A stretch of DNA of 64,000 nt from Zychaea mexicana (taxonomy: Eukaryota; Mucoromycota; Mucoromycetes; Mucorales; Lichtheimiaceae), in contig NW_026516731.1 of assembly GCF_025766255.1 (NCBI RefSeq), forward strand, positions 1 to 64,000, read 5' to 3'. Below are positions 1 through 10,356 of this stretch, piece by piece. The translations under genes and the position numbers were made by a program. The notes under the pieces are model-generated. The model was given only the letters and a program-made list of their open reading frames with translations. It had not been told where the DNA came from and searched no databases. Numbering within the stretch: position 1 is the first letter of the stretch; each line of letters opens with the position of its first letter.

Positions 1-110
1 TTGTGCTTCACTATATTATAATACTTATGTTGGCACAAAGTTGTTTGCTTGCCATTTGGATGCACGGTATGTTAATGTCCCAGTTACTCGGCATATATCA
101 TCATAGTTCT

Positions 111-310
111 GTCGTGCGCAGGGTCTTTTAAACTGTGCGAGAAACCGTGCGCACGACAACTGCCAAAAAATAATTGTCGTTGCGCGAGATCAGATTTTGT
201 CGTGCGCGGGTCTTTCAGGCTGTGCAAGAGACGGTGCGCACGACAACTGCGGAATACTAAACTACCAAAAAAAATGTCGTGCGCGAGGTCAATTTTTGTC
301 GTGCGCGTAG
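111..310. repeat. GTCGTGCGC minisatellite / fold-back repeat
   Basis: GTCGTGCGC-type words begin at 111, 176 (as GTCGTTGCGC), 199, 276 and 298. They form two composite units of about 88-99 bp. Each unit holds an internal inverted pair (GTCGTGCGC ... GCGCACGAC) and an A-rich spacer. The block sits where one would expect the outer half of the hAT-like MITE that follows, so it is probably the right part of another element inserted there. Its left end lies outside the window. No coding potential is seen in it or in bases 1-110. Confidence 0.6.
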
Positions 311-311
311 T

Positions 312-1893
312 AATTCCCTTCTTTTAATTGTGGGATTATACTTTATATTCAGCAGTATGGGATACTGTAAGTAAGCTATAAGCAATATATATGATAGGAG
401 TAAAGAAGTAGCAATAGTGCAATGAGAATATACAATAGAGGGTGGCAGTAGGGATCCGCATGGTTCGGTTTGGTTCGGTTCTTAAAGGGAACCGAACCGA
501 ACCGTCTAAAGCAAGAACCGAACCGACTAGAACCGACGAGAACCGTAGAACCGAAGAACCGAACCCATCATGTATATAAAAAAGGCAAGATTCGGTATCT
601 TTAAATGAAAGCTGATGTGTGTGTTCAAATGTCGCGGTATACTTGAATACTGCAGTAAAAAAGAATAGTTTATTATTGTACATTGAACAGCGATCTCAAA
701 ATGAATAAGAGAAACAGAATGTAAACATTCTCATACGATGTGGGTCATTGCATGGTTAAAAGATTGAAGCACAGTTTTTACAAAAAAAAGTGGAGCTTAT
801 AGTACTTACTTAGAGCGACTTAGTACTACTAGTACAATATGTTATCGTAACATTGGAGGAATTGAACCACAACCGGCAGTACATACAGCTGCTGTGTCTC
901 TACGTGTGTATAGTGTATAGTGTCTCATAAAAGGCAAAGGGTGAATGGGTAAGATAATTCTGTTATGAGCCCCAGAATGCGCAATCTCAAACGGAATGCA
1001 CAAACTTGATAAAACTGATCGAGAAGCCATGATAAATCTAGTAAAGTAGTACGTCATGGAGAAAAATGCATTGTGGGTAGCAAAGTAGAGGAACAAGTAA
1101 TAATGCGCGTCATGGGCAGAGAAAGCAAGCTGCCATCAGAAGAAGTGTTTTTTCTCTTCTCTTCTTTACTATTTTTCACTCCCTTCTGCTTTTGCAGGTT
1201 TTGTTAAGTTTTTCAATAAGGTATGGCTTGCAAATACACTACTTCGTGGTCTTTTCGGAATAACATTGTTCGTAACTTCCATTATAGCCTACTTTATACT
1301 AATTACCAAAATCGCTGATTGCAATCTTCTGCCTCTCGGTTCTTCGGTTCTACTTATACAGAACCGGTGCGGTTCCGGCTCGGTTCAGATACGGATCCCT
1401 AGGTGGCAGTAAGAGACGCGATTTAACAAAAGACAGAAAAGTTGAGAAAAGAAAATCGAAGGAAGAAGAAAGAAGTGAAAAGAAAAGGGAACAGGGAAAA
1501 GGATAAGAGGCATATAGGGAAGTCGATTTTCAACCACACTTTAAATATTATGCTTTCTTTAAAGCATGTGAGCCCAAGCGATTTCTTTTGTGATGGCACA
1601 GAACCCTTTACCTTTAAGAATAATCCACTCAAAACGTAGATGTTGCTAGCACTGCTAGGAATTTGCGTGCCATCATCTTAGAGAGCTATATATATATGGA
1701 GTTTTGCACTTCCAGCGCTCAAGTTCAGGCTGATCGACACTTCCTTCATCACTATATTGAAATCAGTCTTGACCCGTCAACCCGAGTTCTGACCCGTCAG
1801 GTTGAACGAGTCGGGTCGGGTCAGTGTTTTCTTGACCCGCGGGTCAACGGGTCAGACACTTGACCCGACCCGACCCGTCCAATTGCGACCCTA
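312..1893 (-). mobile_element. hAT-like MITE, copy 1 (left end lost, interrupted)
   Basis: Bases 312-448 and 1402-1893 are an inverted, near-identical copy of the element at 16674-17537. The right end reads GCGACCCTA, the complement of the TAGGG(G)TCGC terminus seen there, preceded by an array of GGGTC/GACCC words. It interrupts unit A of the tandem array; the next 8 bases (1894-1901, GCAAAAAG) are the presumed target duplication. The other terminus is missing, replaced by the GTCGTGCGC repeat. A second MITE is inserted at 449-1401. It is non-autonomous: no transposase is seen. Confidence 0.75.
449..1401. mobile_element. hAT-like MITE with GGTTCGGTTC subterminal repeats, nested
   Basis: The ends are inverted: TAGGGATCCG at 449 and CGGATCCCTA ending at 1401. 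The element is flanked by a perfect 8-bp target duplication GGTGGCAG (441-448 and 1402-1409). Both ends carry arrays of GGTTCGGTT/GAACCGAACC words. Eight-base duplications and subterminal arrays are typical of hAT elements. The uninterrupted site, with a single GGTGGCAG, is present in inverted orientation near 17160, so insertion into the older MITE is directly visible. No transposase-like frame lies inside; it is 953 bp and non-autonomous. Confidence 0.85.
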
Positions 1894-2236
1894 GCAAAAA
1901 GTAAATACTGAATATAACGAAATGGTTGACATGCAGTAGAAATTTCTACAGCTTAACATTACTCAATCAATAGATATGGCTATAGATAGTGAGGACGAAA
2001 CTGAAAATAATACATCTAAACGCAAGAGAAAAAATCAAAGAGAACAGAGAAATATAGAACATAGTAATTCATATGAAATTGAGAAGATTGTAGGACATGT
2101 GTATACTGATAATAAGTACATATTTGAGGTTAAGTGGGTTGGATATAGTGTAAAGGATAATAGTTGGTTAACAGTTGATAAGTTTAATTCCCAGGAAATG
2201 CTACATGAATATATGGCCACACATGGTATTCAATCC
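1894..2236 (+). pseudogene. DDE transposase C-terminus + chromodomain, unit A
   Basis: Only the end of the transposase-chromodomain gene is present; the DDE core was cut off by the MITE on its left. Compared with unit C a CAG codon has become TAG (1937-1939). From the ATG at 1976 there is an acidic/basic stretch with a KRKRKN nuclear-signal-like cluster, then a chromodomain: YEIEKIVGH, YIFEVKWVGY and DNSWLTV carry the expected aromatic-cage residues. The normal stop is altered (CAATCCC instead of CAGCTCTAA), so the frame runs on antisense through the converging Rep tail. Chromodomains in transposases and integrases usually target histone-marked chromatin. This copy cannot make transposase. 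Confidence 0.85.
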
Positions 2237-4481
2237 CTAATTAATTTCTTACTTATTTGCTTATTAAAAAATCTCATATTGAAACTGACCGCATCAACCT
2301 TTCGTTTACTTGCCCAATTATATTTATGTTTTATGCATTCATTAGTTATACTTGTACTTATATTAGTACCTGTTGATATATTTTTGACGTCAGTTTCTTT
2401 TGTTATATCTATATCATCTATTATAGCCTGTTTTATATCCTTATGCTTTTTAAAATATTCTTTTGGCTGTATTTCTTCTACTATTTGCTTGTTTCTCCGT
2501 TTATTTTTAATGTGTCTTTTTTTCTTTTTACGTTTTGGTATATTATTTGGTATGTTGCAGTCACTGCTTTTCTCTGATTCAGATGTACTTACATCTATGT
2601 ATTTATGTTTCTCTATATCTTCTGGTAGGTCTTCCCAATCAGTAGTATCATTTACAGCATCATCACATTTTATATCATTAAACACATCTTCCCAATGCCT
2701 ACAATCTGCTGATGGTGGTACCTTTACAGTTTACCATCCTCTATTATTTTGTTGAGGTGGTTTATGTTGTTTATTGTTCTGTGTATTATTACTATTATGT
2801 TTTTCTTCTTGTTCCTTCATATATTCTTCTGTATCAGCTACTGTAATTCTTGTAGTTCCTCTACTGTTTTATCCATTGGTGTATATTTTTTAATATTATC
2901 CTGACCACTATTATGTGCATAACGGATAAATGTATGCTGATCTTGAAATTCGTTTTCGAATTCATCTTTGTATAAGTCCTCATACATATCCATGTTTTCA
3001 TAATACATGAATTTATTTTAATAATCCTTCACCTTCATTGTGTATGGATTCCATATTATATGACCTTTATGGTTCTTATCAACATAGATAATATATAAAC
3101 GATTGAGCGTTGGCTCTAACTCATATACTGATTTATTTTTGTATAACATGTGCGGCATATAGTTACTATTCAGTATTATTGGCATATTTTTCTTTTTAGT
3201 TATTGACTTTGTGAATTTGCCATTAAGTTTTAACCGCGTTCCTTCTAACATTTGGCTTAAAAATGTTAATTTGAAATCAGAACCTGTTTCTTCATTATAC
3301 ATAAAATCATAATCATCATCCTTATAATCTGACCAATCATTTTCATTATTCATTAGATATGCTCGATGGCCACCTTGTTCTAATACATCAATGCTATATG
3401 TCTTACCTACAATCCAGTATTGTGGTATCTTATTTTTACCACCAAACATTGTTTCAATACCAAACATAGACCACATATGTAATTTATTTCCAGGGTTATT
3501 TTCCATATCTGCATCATGAAAGTAAGAATTTAAATTTGATTTTACAGTATCATATTTCCATAGCAATTCTGGATATATTTCGGTAGCCTTCCACATATTA
3601 AGCTGCTTAGTAATTAATTGATATCTAAGTAACTGTTGGTGCATTTTTCTGGTTTTAATTTCATAATTTGGATCCATATTATAACAAATATAATCTTTTC
3701 CTTTCATACAATAGCTAATAGACTTTTGTGGATTACCACCTGGTTTAATATTTGGAGTAACACCATCAATAGTAAAGAATTTACGTGCTGTTTTTGTGTC
3801 GAACCGCTCATCCATTTGTATCCATATGTGTACATGTTTCTCATTGGTTTCTGGTGCAATTTCATCACATGCAATTGCCTTTTCAATTCGATAACCAATA
3901 CGTTCATGTTTTATAAACCATTCCATGATTTGCTCTTTTGTTAAATAGAAGTCCTTACAAATATATGTGAACAGCCCTTTAGTGTTTTGGAATCGGAATT
4001 CTTTGCCGCCCTGCGAGGAATCTGTACCAGAGGTGTTACCCTCTAACATTGCATCGGAAAATTGAGGATTTGAGGATTTGAGGAATCTTACATATTCTCG
4101 AATTCTTCCAATTATTTTATTGCATGCATTATCTTTAGTTTTTTTATCTACTTTAGCCTGTGTAAGGTCTTTTTCGAGTTCTGACCTCAGTTGTGTGATA
4201 AGAGGTTCATACTCAATATGCTGATGGTTTTCAGCAAGGTGTTTTGCTCTTTCAATTAAGAGTGTCAATGTAATTCCTAAAATAGGAACAAATTCAGCCA
4301 TAATAGCTAAGAATGCGAGAAGGTTGAGTTGGTTCATGTCGATTGTTGAAGTAATAAAAATAAAAAATATAACAAATATACTTTGCTTTATATTCTGTGG
4401 TGTTATTTTTATATTAAAAAAAAATTCAATTTTTATTTTTTTCAAAAATTTAAATGTATGCATGCCAAGACATTCATGCAT
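2230..4481 (-). pseudogene. CRESS-type Rep-like protein (HUH nickase + SF3 helicase), unit A
   Basis: The main frame (3018-4481, 487 codons; a second possible start is M49) begins with a hydrophobic/helical N-terminal region. It continues with a geminivirus/genomovirus-style HUH domain: motif I GLFTY (169-173), HVH (216-218), a GRS-like segment RFDTKTARKFF, and the nicking tyrosine in YCMK (Tyr257). A superfamily 3 helicase follows, with acidic Walker B-like DDDYDFMYNEE and motif C MPIILNSN. The P-loop is destroyed: only IVGKTY remains, because 15 nt present in unit C are deleted. A stop after KDY and a 5-nt insertion cut off the tail, whose frame resumes at 2230-2685 (KRKKKKRHIKNK cluster). 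Such proteins nick DNA and start rolling-circle replication. This copy should lack helicase function. Confidence 0.85.
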
Positions 4482-4597
4482 GAATTATTTCAATAAAAAT
4501 TAATTTGGCTATCCTGGTATATCTTAACTAATAAGTCATCTAGGGTTACTAGATCGCATTAAAATCATCATAACCATAGCCGGTCCCCATCAGATCC

Positions 4598-5902
4598 TTA
4601 TTGTCTTTGTATTTTTGTTGAGGGCTGGCTGGAGGCAGATGAATTATAGCCATTTTCGTTTTGATTTTCATCTTCAATTTCGGTTGTTGTTGTAGTCACT
4701 GTAGTGGATGATGATGAGCTTTCAGGACTTGTGATACAAGGTGGAACTAAAACTCACTTTTTGTTTTTTTTGCCTAGTGACACCACTTGATTACATCCAT
4801 CAATAGCTTCCACAGTCTCCATCAAATAAAGACGTGTGCGATACACAAGTTCAATTATAGGAATAAGCTGGGTGGCGCAAACTGTTGGAGCAAGGGGGAA
4901 CGAGGCTCGTTCGGATTGAGTTATACGGCAAATGGAGCCAGCGGGACAATCCATTATAATCGGCGACATATGTAAACCTGAAACCAATTATTGTTTTTAG
5001 TTAATAATTGAAACATGAATGCCGTATACCACGTTTGGTGTATGACACATACCAGAAATGATGAAGGCTCCTGTTTTAATAGAATGGATAATGGAAGGAC
5101 GTTCATTTATGATAGAGACAAAAAAGTCTTTTAGCATCTTGGGCGCCTTGATGCCACTCTCATATAACTCTTTGGTGCCGTTTTCTCCATCATCTTTTAA
5201 ACCAACTTCAGTAAAACCAATTTCATAATTCAAATAAAGACACTTCATATCGGGCTGCATGCCAGTAATGTGTCGAGCAGTTGGTTCAATTGACGATAAA
5301 GAGCGTTTCCGGTTGTGTCGATCGGATGAAGCTTGTGACTTTCGTTTCCCCCTAATTATAAATAAAGAAAACAATAATGACATTGAATATCCATAACCAT
5401 CATAGCCATCAAACCACATATATGAAAGCTGAACAAACACGTACGAACGAGCACGGATAGGAGAGGGATCGAAGCATTTTGAAACAAACGGCCAAATTCG
5501 ATATTCCACGTCGTCCTTCACATAATCATCTTCAAAAAACCTGAAGTGGTAAAGATCAAGAGTTTCTTCAAAGCTCTTTCGAGCCCAGTATAAATCACCC
5601 TGGGTTAATGGATCAAATGATTTTGCTGTTATCGTACGGTACAAGTCAGAAAGGGATTTCTATATATTAAATACAGATAGGGCCCATTGTTAACAATCGT
5701 TCCATTAAAACACGAGTGATGACAACTGCTAAATATTTACCTTTTTGCTGAATGAATAAATGTATTGATGGAGATTTGCTGGAAGTTTTTGATTGAAATC
5801 AATACTTTTTAAATCTTGAATTTCTTGAAGCTCTTGTTCGGTGAAAACATCAACGTAAGACCGGTCGTCAGGATTTAAAATAATAGAATGGACTGGACTA
5901 AA
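4598..5902 (-). pseudogene. Spliced host-type gene carried in unit A
   Basis: Four exons can be followed: about 5743-5902, 5456-5672, 5052-5363 and 4598-4975. The introns have consensus ends (for example GTACGT...AATTAG and GTATGT...TTTCAG). Segments such as FSPVHSIILNPDDRSY, YRIWPFVSKCFD, ARHITGMQPDMKCLYL, GTKELYESGIKAPKMLKDFF and SPIIMDCPAGSICRITQSE resemble an expanded uncharacterised protein family I associate with Mucorales genomes. No ATG is seen upstream of the first exon, and an in-frame TGA (4754-4756) precedes a Ser/Thr-rich C-terminus. It is probably a captured, 5'-truncated host gene. Function unknown. Confidence 0.65.
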
Positions 5903-6188
5903 GGTCAATTAATGAAGCAATTTTGTCAGTTAAGGGAAAAAAGTAGGCAATAATCCCCCCTCCTTAGAAGACTAAACCATAGCTATAATATATTATACTA
6001 TATTACATATAATGAATTATTTGTAGTATTATTTTTAATATGTAATAATAGTTATGAAAGAATAAGTTTAGAAAGATTAATTAATCTTAAAATAATATAC
6101 ATAATGTATATAGTAAATAAATACGATCATCCTATAGGCGTCCTACTATTAGTTGTCTAACCAATTATAATCTACTAGCTGTAATATA
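5903..6188. other. Unit-A intergenic spacer with palindrome
   Basis: AT-rich spacer between the host-type gene and the next DDE gene. An imperfect inverted repeat pairs TATTACATAT (around 6001) with ATATGTAATA (around 6040). The same hairpin occurs in units B (around 14103) and C (around 20568). CTATATTACAT here loosely resembles CRESS origin nonanucleotides, but it is in the stem rather than the loop. I see no coding potential. Confidence 0.4.
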
Positions 6189-8705
6189 CAGTTGTACCCT
6201 GGTTTTTGCAACCGAGGTTTTTCCGAATTTTTTTTGCAAAAAGTGAGGATTTGCAAGTAACGGGGTACACAATTCTGCTTCAAATAAACACTGGATAAGT
6301 CATGCTATAAACACTAGCCCATTGTTTATCTGTCAGAGATGATGTACGATACGTTCTGTGGGAATATTCACACAGCTCTAAATGTTACTACTTGCATATA
6401 TAAGACCGTTCTTTCATTGAAGCTGTCTAGTGGTTTGATAATTATTCTTTTACACATGACAAAATCGTTCCACAAGTTCACATCCGAGCAAGAGGATAGA
6501 ACGTACGACGAGCACTTGAGCGGGAGAGTCAAGGGTCTGAAAGGCTTGATTAAGTTTTTCAAGGAGAACTACCAAAACGATTCTGTTCCAAACATCTCAA
6601 GTTTTTCGCGCTTAATCAAGAGACGACGTGCTGACCCTCTGGCTGGCGACAGATCCGCGTTCAGGATAGCAAAACGCCGTTCCAAAGGGCGATTTGCTGT
6701 AAGCTACAGGGTGGATTTACACTTGTTGTTGCAATGTACATTCATCATATATCTAATTCCATACCCTTCTCTTTCACAGGACGTCGAGGATGCCATTTAC
6801 TACTGGATGTTAGAGTGTGAAAAAAGCAATGTTCCACTCAACTGGTTTGCCATTGCCACCGCTGGTAAAAGGTTCGCAAAAGCACTGGGATATCCTGATG
6901 GCGCCTTTAAGGCATCGCATGGCTGGCAGGACCGCTTTAAAAAACGCTATTCTATCGGCGGCTTTAAAATCCATGGAGAATCAGGCTCTACGGATACAGC
7001 TGCTATGCAAGAACAACTTCCGTTTATAATCCGCAAAATCCAAGGCTACAATCCTCGCGATGTTTATAACATGGATGAGACTGCATTGTTGTATTGTAAC
7101 CCGCCTTTGACCACCATTGCCTCAAGACGCATTCAAGGAATCAAGCAAGACAAATCCAGAATGACCGTTGCACTTACCATAAATGCTGACGGCAGTGACT
7201 TCCGTGAGCCCGTGTATATTGGAAAAAGTTTGAATCCGACGTGCTTTGGAAAAAACAAAACAGGTATGTTCGAAAAATAGACTAATGTTCAGAATACATG
7301 TCCTTTAACCATATCTACGATTCACAATCAAACTATATAGCCGTATCTTATGGATTCAGTCAGTATTTTGCCAACAAAACAGCATGGATGACAAGCAACA
7401 TCTTTAAGAATTATCTTAGAAGATTCGATAGAGCTATGGGTCACCAAAGGCGACGTATACTTCTCCTTCTAGATAACTTCTCGGGGCATCGCTGCAGTTA
7501 CACGCCGGAAAACATCGAGCTTGTGTATCTGCCGCCAAATTCCACATCACAAGCGCAACCTTTGGATGCAGGGATTATCAGATCCTTCAAAGCTCACTTT
7601 AAGTAAGTATTTATAAGGCACTGAGCAACTGTTCGAGCGTTTAACTAGTGGTAAAAACGATATGTATTAATATATCTAAATTCTATAGCAACTACAAATA
7701 CCGACGAGTGTATGAGCAAACCATCAGTCTCGATGGTCGTGTTCTGGTGAGCGGCAACAGCCAGTTGTTCAAAGTCTCCATACTGACTGCGATGAAATGG
7801 GCGCAACTAGCCTGGACAAAACATGTCAGAGTGGATACTGTGCGCCACTGCTTTATAAAAGCACTCCCTGATGCATTTGACGTGCGAATGGAGCATCCAG
7901 TAGCCGATATCGTTAGGGAACAACAGTCGCTTGAAAGTGAGCTTATCAACCATATCCGAGGTATTTATGGCGACGACATTGAAGATACAGAACAAGTTGG
8001 CGATTTGGCTGAGCCGGATTACGAGAAACAAGCTGCCCCTGCTTCCATGACCGATGATGAAATCCTCGATCTAGTAAAAGGTGTAGAGATAGAGAAGCAG
8101 ACTGATACGGTGGACGAAAGCGACGATTCAGCTATTCCAGAGCTAACGTCGAAAGAAAAACAGGTTGCGATTGCAGGAGTTTTGAGCTTTTTGGATGACA
8201 TCGATTACTACGACTTAAAGAAGTCTTTGCGCAGGATTCAGGAGAGTCTCAGACAGTAATCATTCTCCCGACAATCATCCCTTGATGACTTCTTCAATAT
8301 GTAGTTGAAAGCTCATTTGAGCAAACATTTTGCTTTTTCTTATGTTTTCATCATTTCTTTTGTGGATTCAACCCAATAAGTGCTATATACGTGTCCCAAT
8401 TCTACTGGCCATTCAACTACCAGATAGTAATTTTTTATTTTGACAACAAATACATCTTCATATCTACATATTTATCTTGCCGCAACCGTTTCATCTTATT
8501 CCTCGATAACACGCAACGGATGCTTCCTTCAGCTGATATTGCAAAAATTGAAGCTGTTTTCACCCCGATAACGTGCAAATCGTATAAACTCATTTGCAAG
8601 TTGCAAATTTGCGAAACTACTAAGTTTTTTTTGGATTTTTCAAAAAAAGTTGCAGATATACGAGGAATTGCAAAACCAGGGGTTGCAAAAACCGGGGTAC
8701 AACTG
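6189..8705 (+). mobile_element. Complete Fot1/pogo-type (Tc1/mariner superfamily) transposon
   Basis: Terminal inverted repeats start CAGTTGTACCCTGGTTTTTG at the left; the right end finishes GGGGTACAACTG. The element is flanked by TA duplications at 6187-6188 and 8706-8707. It is inserted in the spacer between tandem units A and B. The empty site with one TA is present between B and C at 14292-14293, which fixes both ends exactly. It is 2517 bp long with one spliced transposase gene. About 440 bp of non-coding sequence follow the stop, and a GCAAAAACCGGGG-type internal terminus matches the left end. Confidence 0.95.
6456..8259 (+). CDS. Fot1/pogo-family transposase (CENP-B HTH + DDE_1)
   Basis: Exons by consensus splice sites: 6456-6698, 6780-7263, 7341-7602, 7689-8259; all joins keep frame. 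The N-terminal part is a psq/CENP-B-type helix-turn-helix region (HGWQDRFKKRYSI). The catalytic domain has MDETALLY (first Asp), LLLLDNFSGH (second Asp) and QPLDAGIIRSFK (third Asp). A DDD rather than DDE triad is typical of pogo/Fot1 elements. The C-terminus is acidic. No internal stop or frameshift is visible, so this copy may still be functional, unlike every other transposase in the array. The start at 6456 (MTKSFHK) is preferred; an in-frame ATG also lies at 6339. Confidence 0.88.
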
Positions 8706-8863
8706 TAGATAATAAAATTGCTATGATCGGTATAACCATCAGTGGCCGAATTAATTATTGATTTACAATAAAAATAATAAAAATTGAATTTTTTTATTTA
8801 TCTTGGTAACCTCCCATGAGAAAAAAAAGAGCGATTGTTTAAAGTATATAACAACAAATAAAA

Positions 8864-10343
8864 ATGAACACAACACAACACATTGAACAACTCGATATTG
8901 AAATTGAAAATTGATAATAAATGGACTTTTCTTGATAAATCTTAGCCTGAAATGCAATATAGATTTAATCATAGAACAGCTATTAAAGATATGAAGAATA
9001 ATACAATAAATGATATAAAGGATGTATTACTTAATAGATTTGGATTTATACCTGTATTTTATTTTCTTACAGCTTTATATGGAAATATTGAATATCCAGG
9101 GCCATACCGCGAGATTGAAAAAGGACTTGCATTATTATATCATATGGTATCAGGTGTATCAGGAAAGGATATGCATACTGTTATGCCATATGCAACATTT
9201 TATGATTTATATAAGCGGTTCTGGATTACTAACTATAATGAATTGAATAAAAAGGTAAAACAAGATCTAGATAGTATGTTCTCATCACCACGTATTCGCA
9301 TTCTATCAGCAATAATAAACAATCCAGATGGTTTTAAGAATGTTACACTACTTATTGATGGACATGATAGTAAAATAAAGTATTATAAACCAAATGAGTC
9401 ACATTCACAATTATATTCATATAAATTAAAAGGGCCAGCTGTACGTACACAAGTTATACAGGATATGAATGAAATAATTACACATGTTTCAGTATCTGAA
9501 AAATGTGCTATCGGAAATGATGGTACTATGTTTATTAATATGAAACTATATAAAAAAATAAGTGAGGCAGATTGTTTAGGAATGGATGGTGGATATAATT
9601 TATTTATACAAAAGTTTAAAGATAATGCGACAGATGCTGGATATAGTTTTTATGATCGTAATTTTTTACATCCCATAAGAAAAGAACCAGGACAAAAGTT
9701 AACAATCAATGAGACATACTTTAATAACAAGTTTGGATCATTTCGTTCAGCAATAGAAGCACAGTTTTCTATGTTAGGCTCTAAATTTGAATGATTTAAT
9801 AATAATCGTGCAGCATTGCAAATATCTGATATAAGATATTATAATATTCAGTTTCGTGTTGCTTGTATTCTTACTAATATATAGCGATTTGTAAATAAGT
9901 ATAATATAGAGGTACAACCACATCATAAATTATGGTATGGAAAAGACTTTGAATTCCCAAGTAAGAAAAACAAACTTGACTTAGTATTTTTAAATGAGCA
10001 AAAAGTAAATACTGAATATAACGAAATGGTTGACATGCAGCAGAAATTTCTACAGCTTAATATTAATCAATAAATAGATATGGCTATAGATAGTGAGGAC
10101 GAAAGTGAAAATAATACATCTAAACGCAAGAGAAAAAATCAAAGAGAACAGAGAAATATAGAACATAGTAATTCATATGAAATTGAGAAAATTGTAGGAC
10201 ATGTGTATACTGATAATAAGTACATATTTGAGGTTAAGTGGGTTGGATATAGTGTAAAGGATAATAGTTGGTTAACAGTTGATAAGTTTAATTCCCAGGA
10301 AATGCTACATGAATATATGGCCACACATGGTATTCAGCTCTAA
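8864..10343 (+). pseudogene. DDE transposase-chromodomain, unit B
   Basis: A DDE_Tnp_4-like nuclease fused to a chromodomain. Catalytic residues: Asp in LLIDGH (9357), Asp in GMDGGY (9585) and Glu in SAIEAQF (9756). Downstream are LGSKFE and the chromodomain YEIEKIVGH...KWVGY...NSW from the ATG at 10080. Inactivated by stops at 8943 (TAG, TGG in unit C), 9792 (TGA, CGA in C), 9892 (TAG, TGG in C) and 10071 (TAA, TCA in C). A frame break near 8905, shared with unit C, separates the only N-terminal ATG from the body. The ends of this gene and the converging Rep-tail frame lie about 10 bp apart. Confidence 0.88.
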
Positions 10344-10356
10344 ATTAATTTCTTAC

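Noticed and set aside
2237..2755. A long hydrophobic plus-strand frame following the chromodomain in unit A
   Set aside because: It is the antisense of the lysine-rich Rep tail, read because unit A lost the transposase stop; the apparent membrane segments are an artefact.
2885..2900. TAATATTAT, identical to some CRESS nick sites
   Set aside because: It lies inside the Rep tail coding region with no stem-loop around it.
3636..3944. Plus-strand frame of 102 codons (also in units B and C)
   Set aside because: Antisense shadow of the Rep HUH domain.
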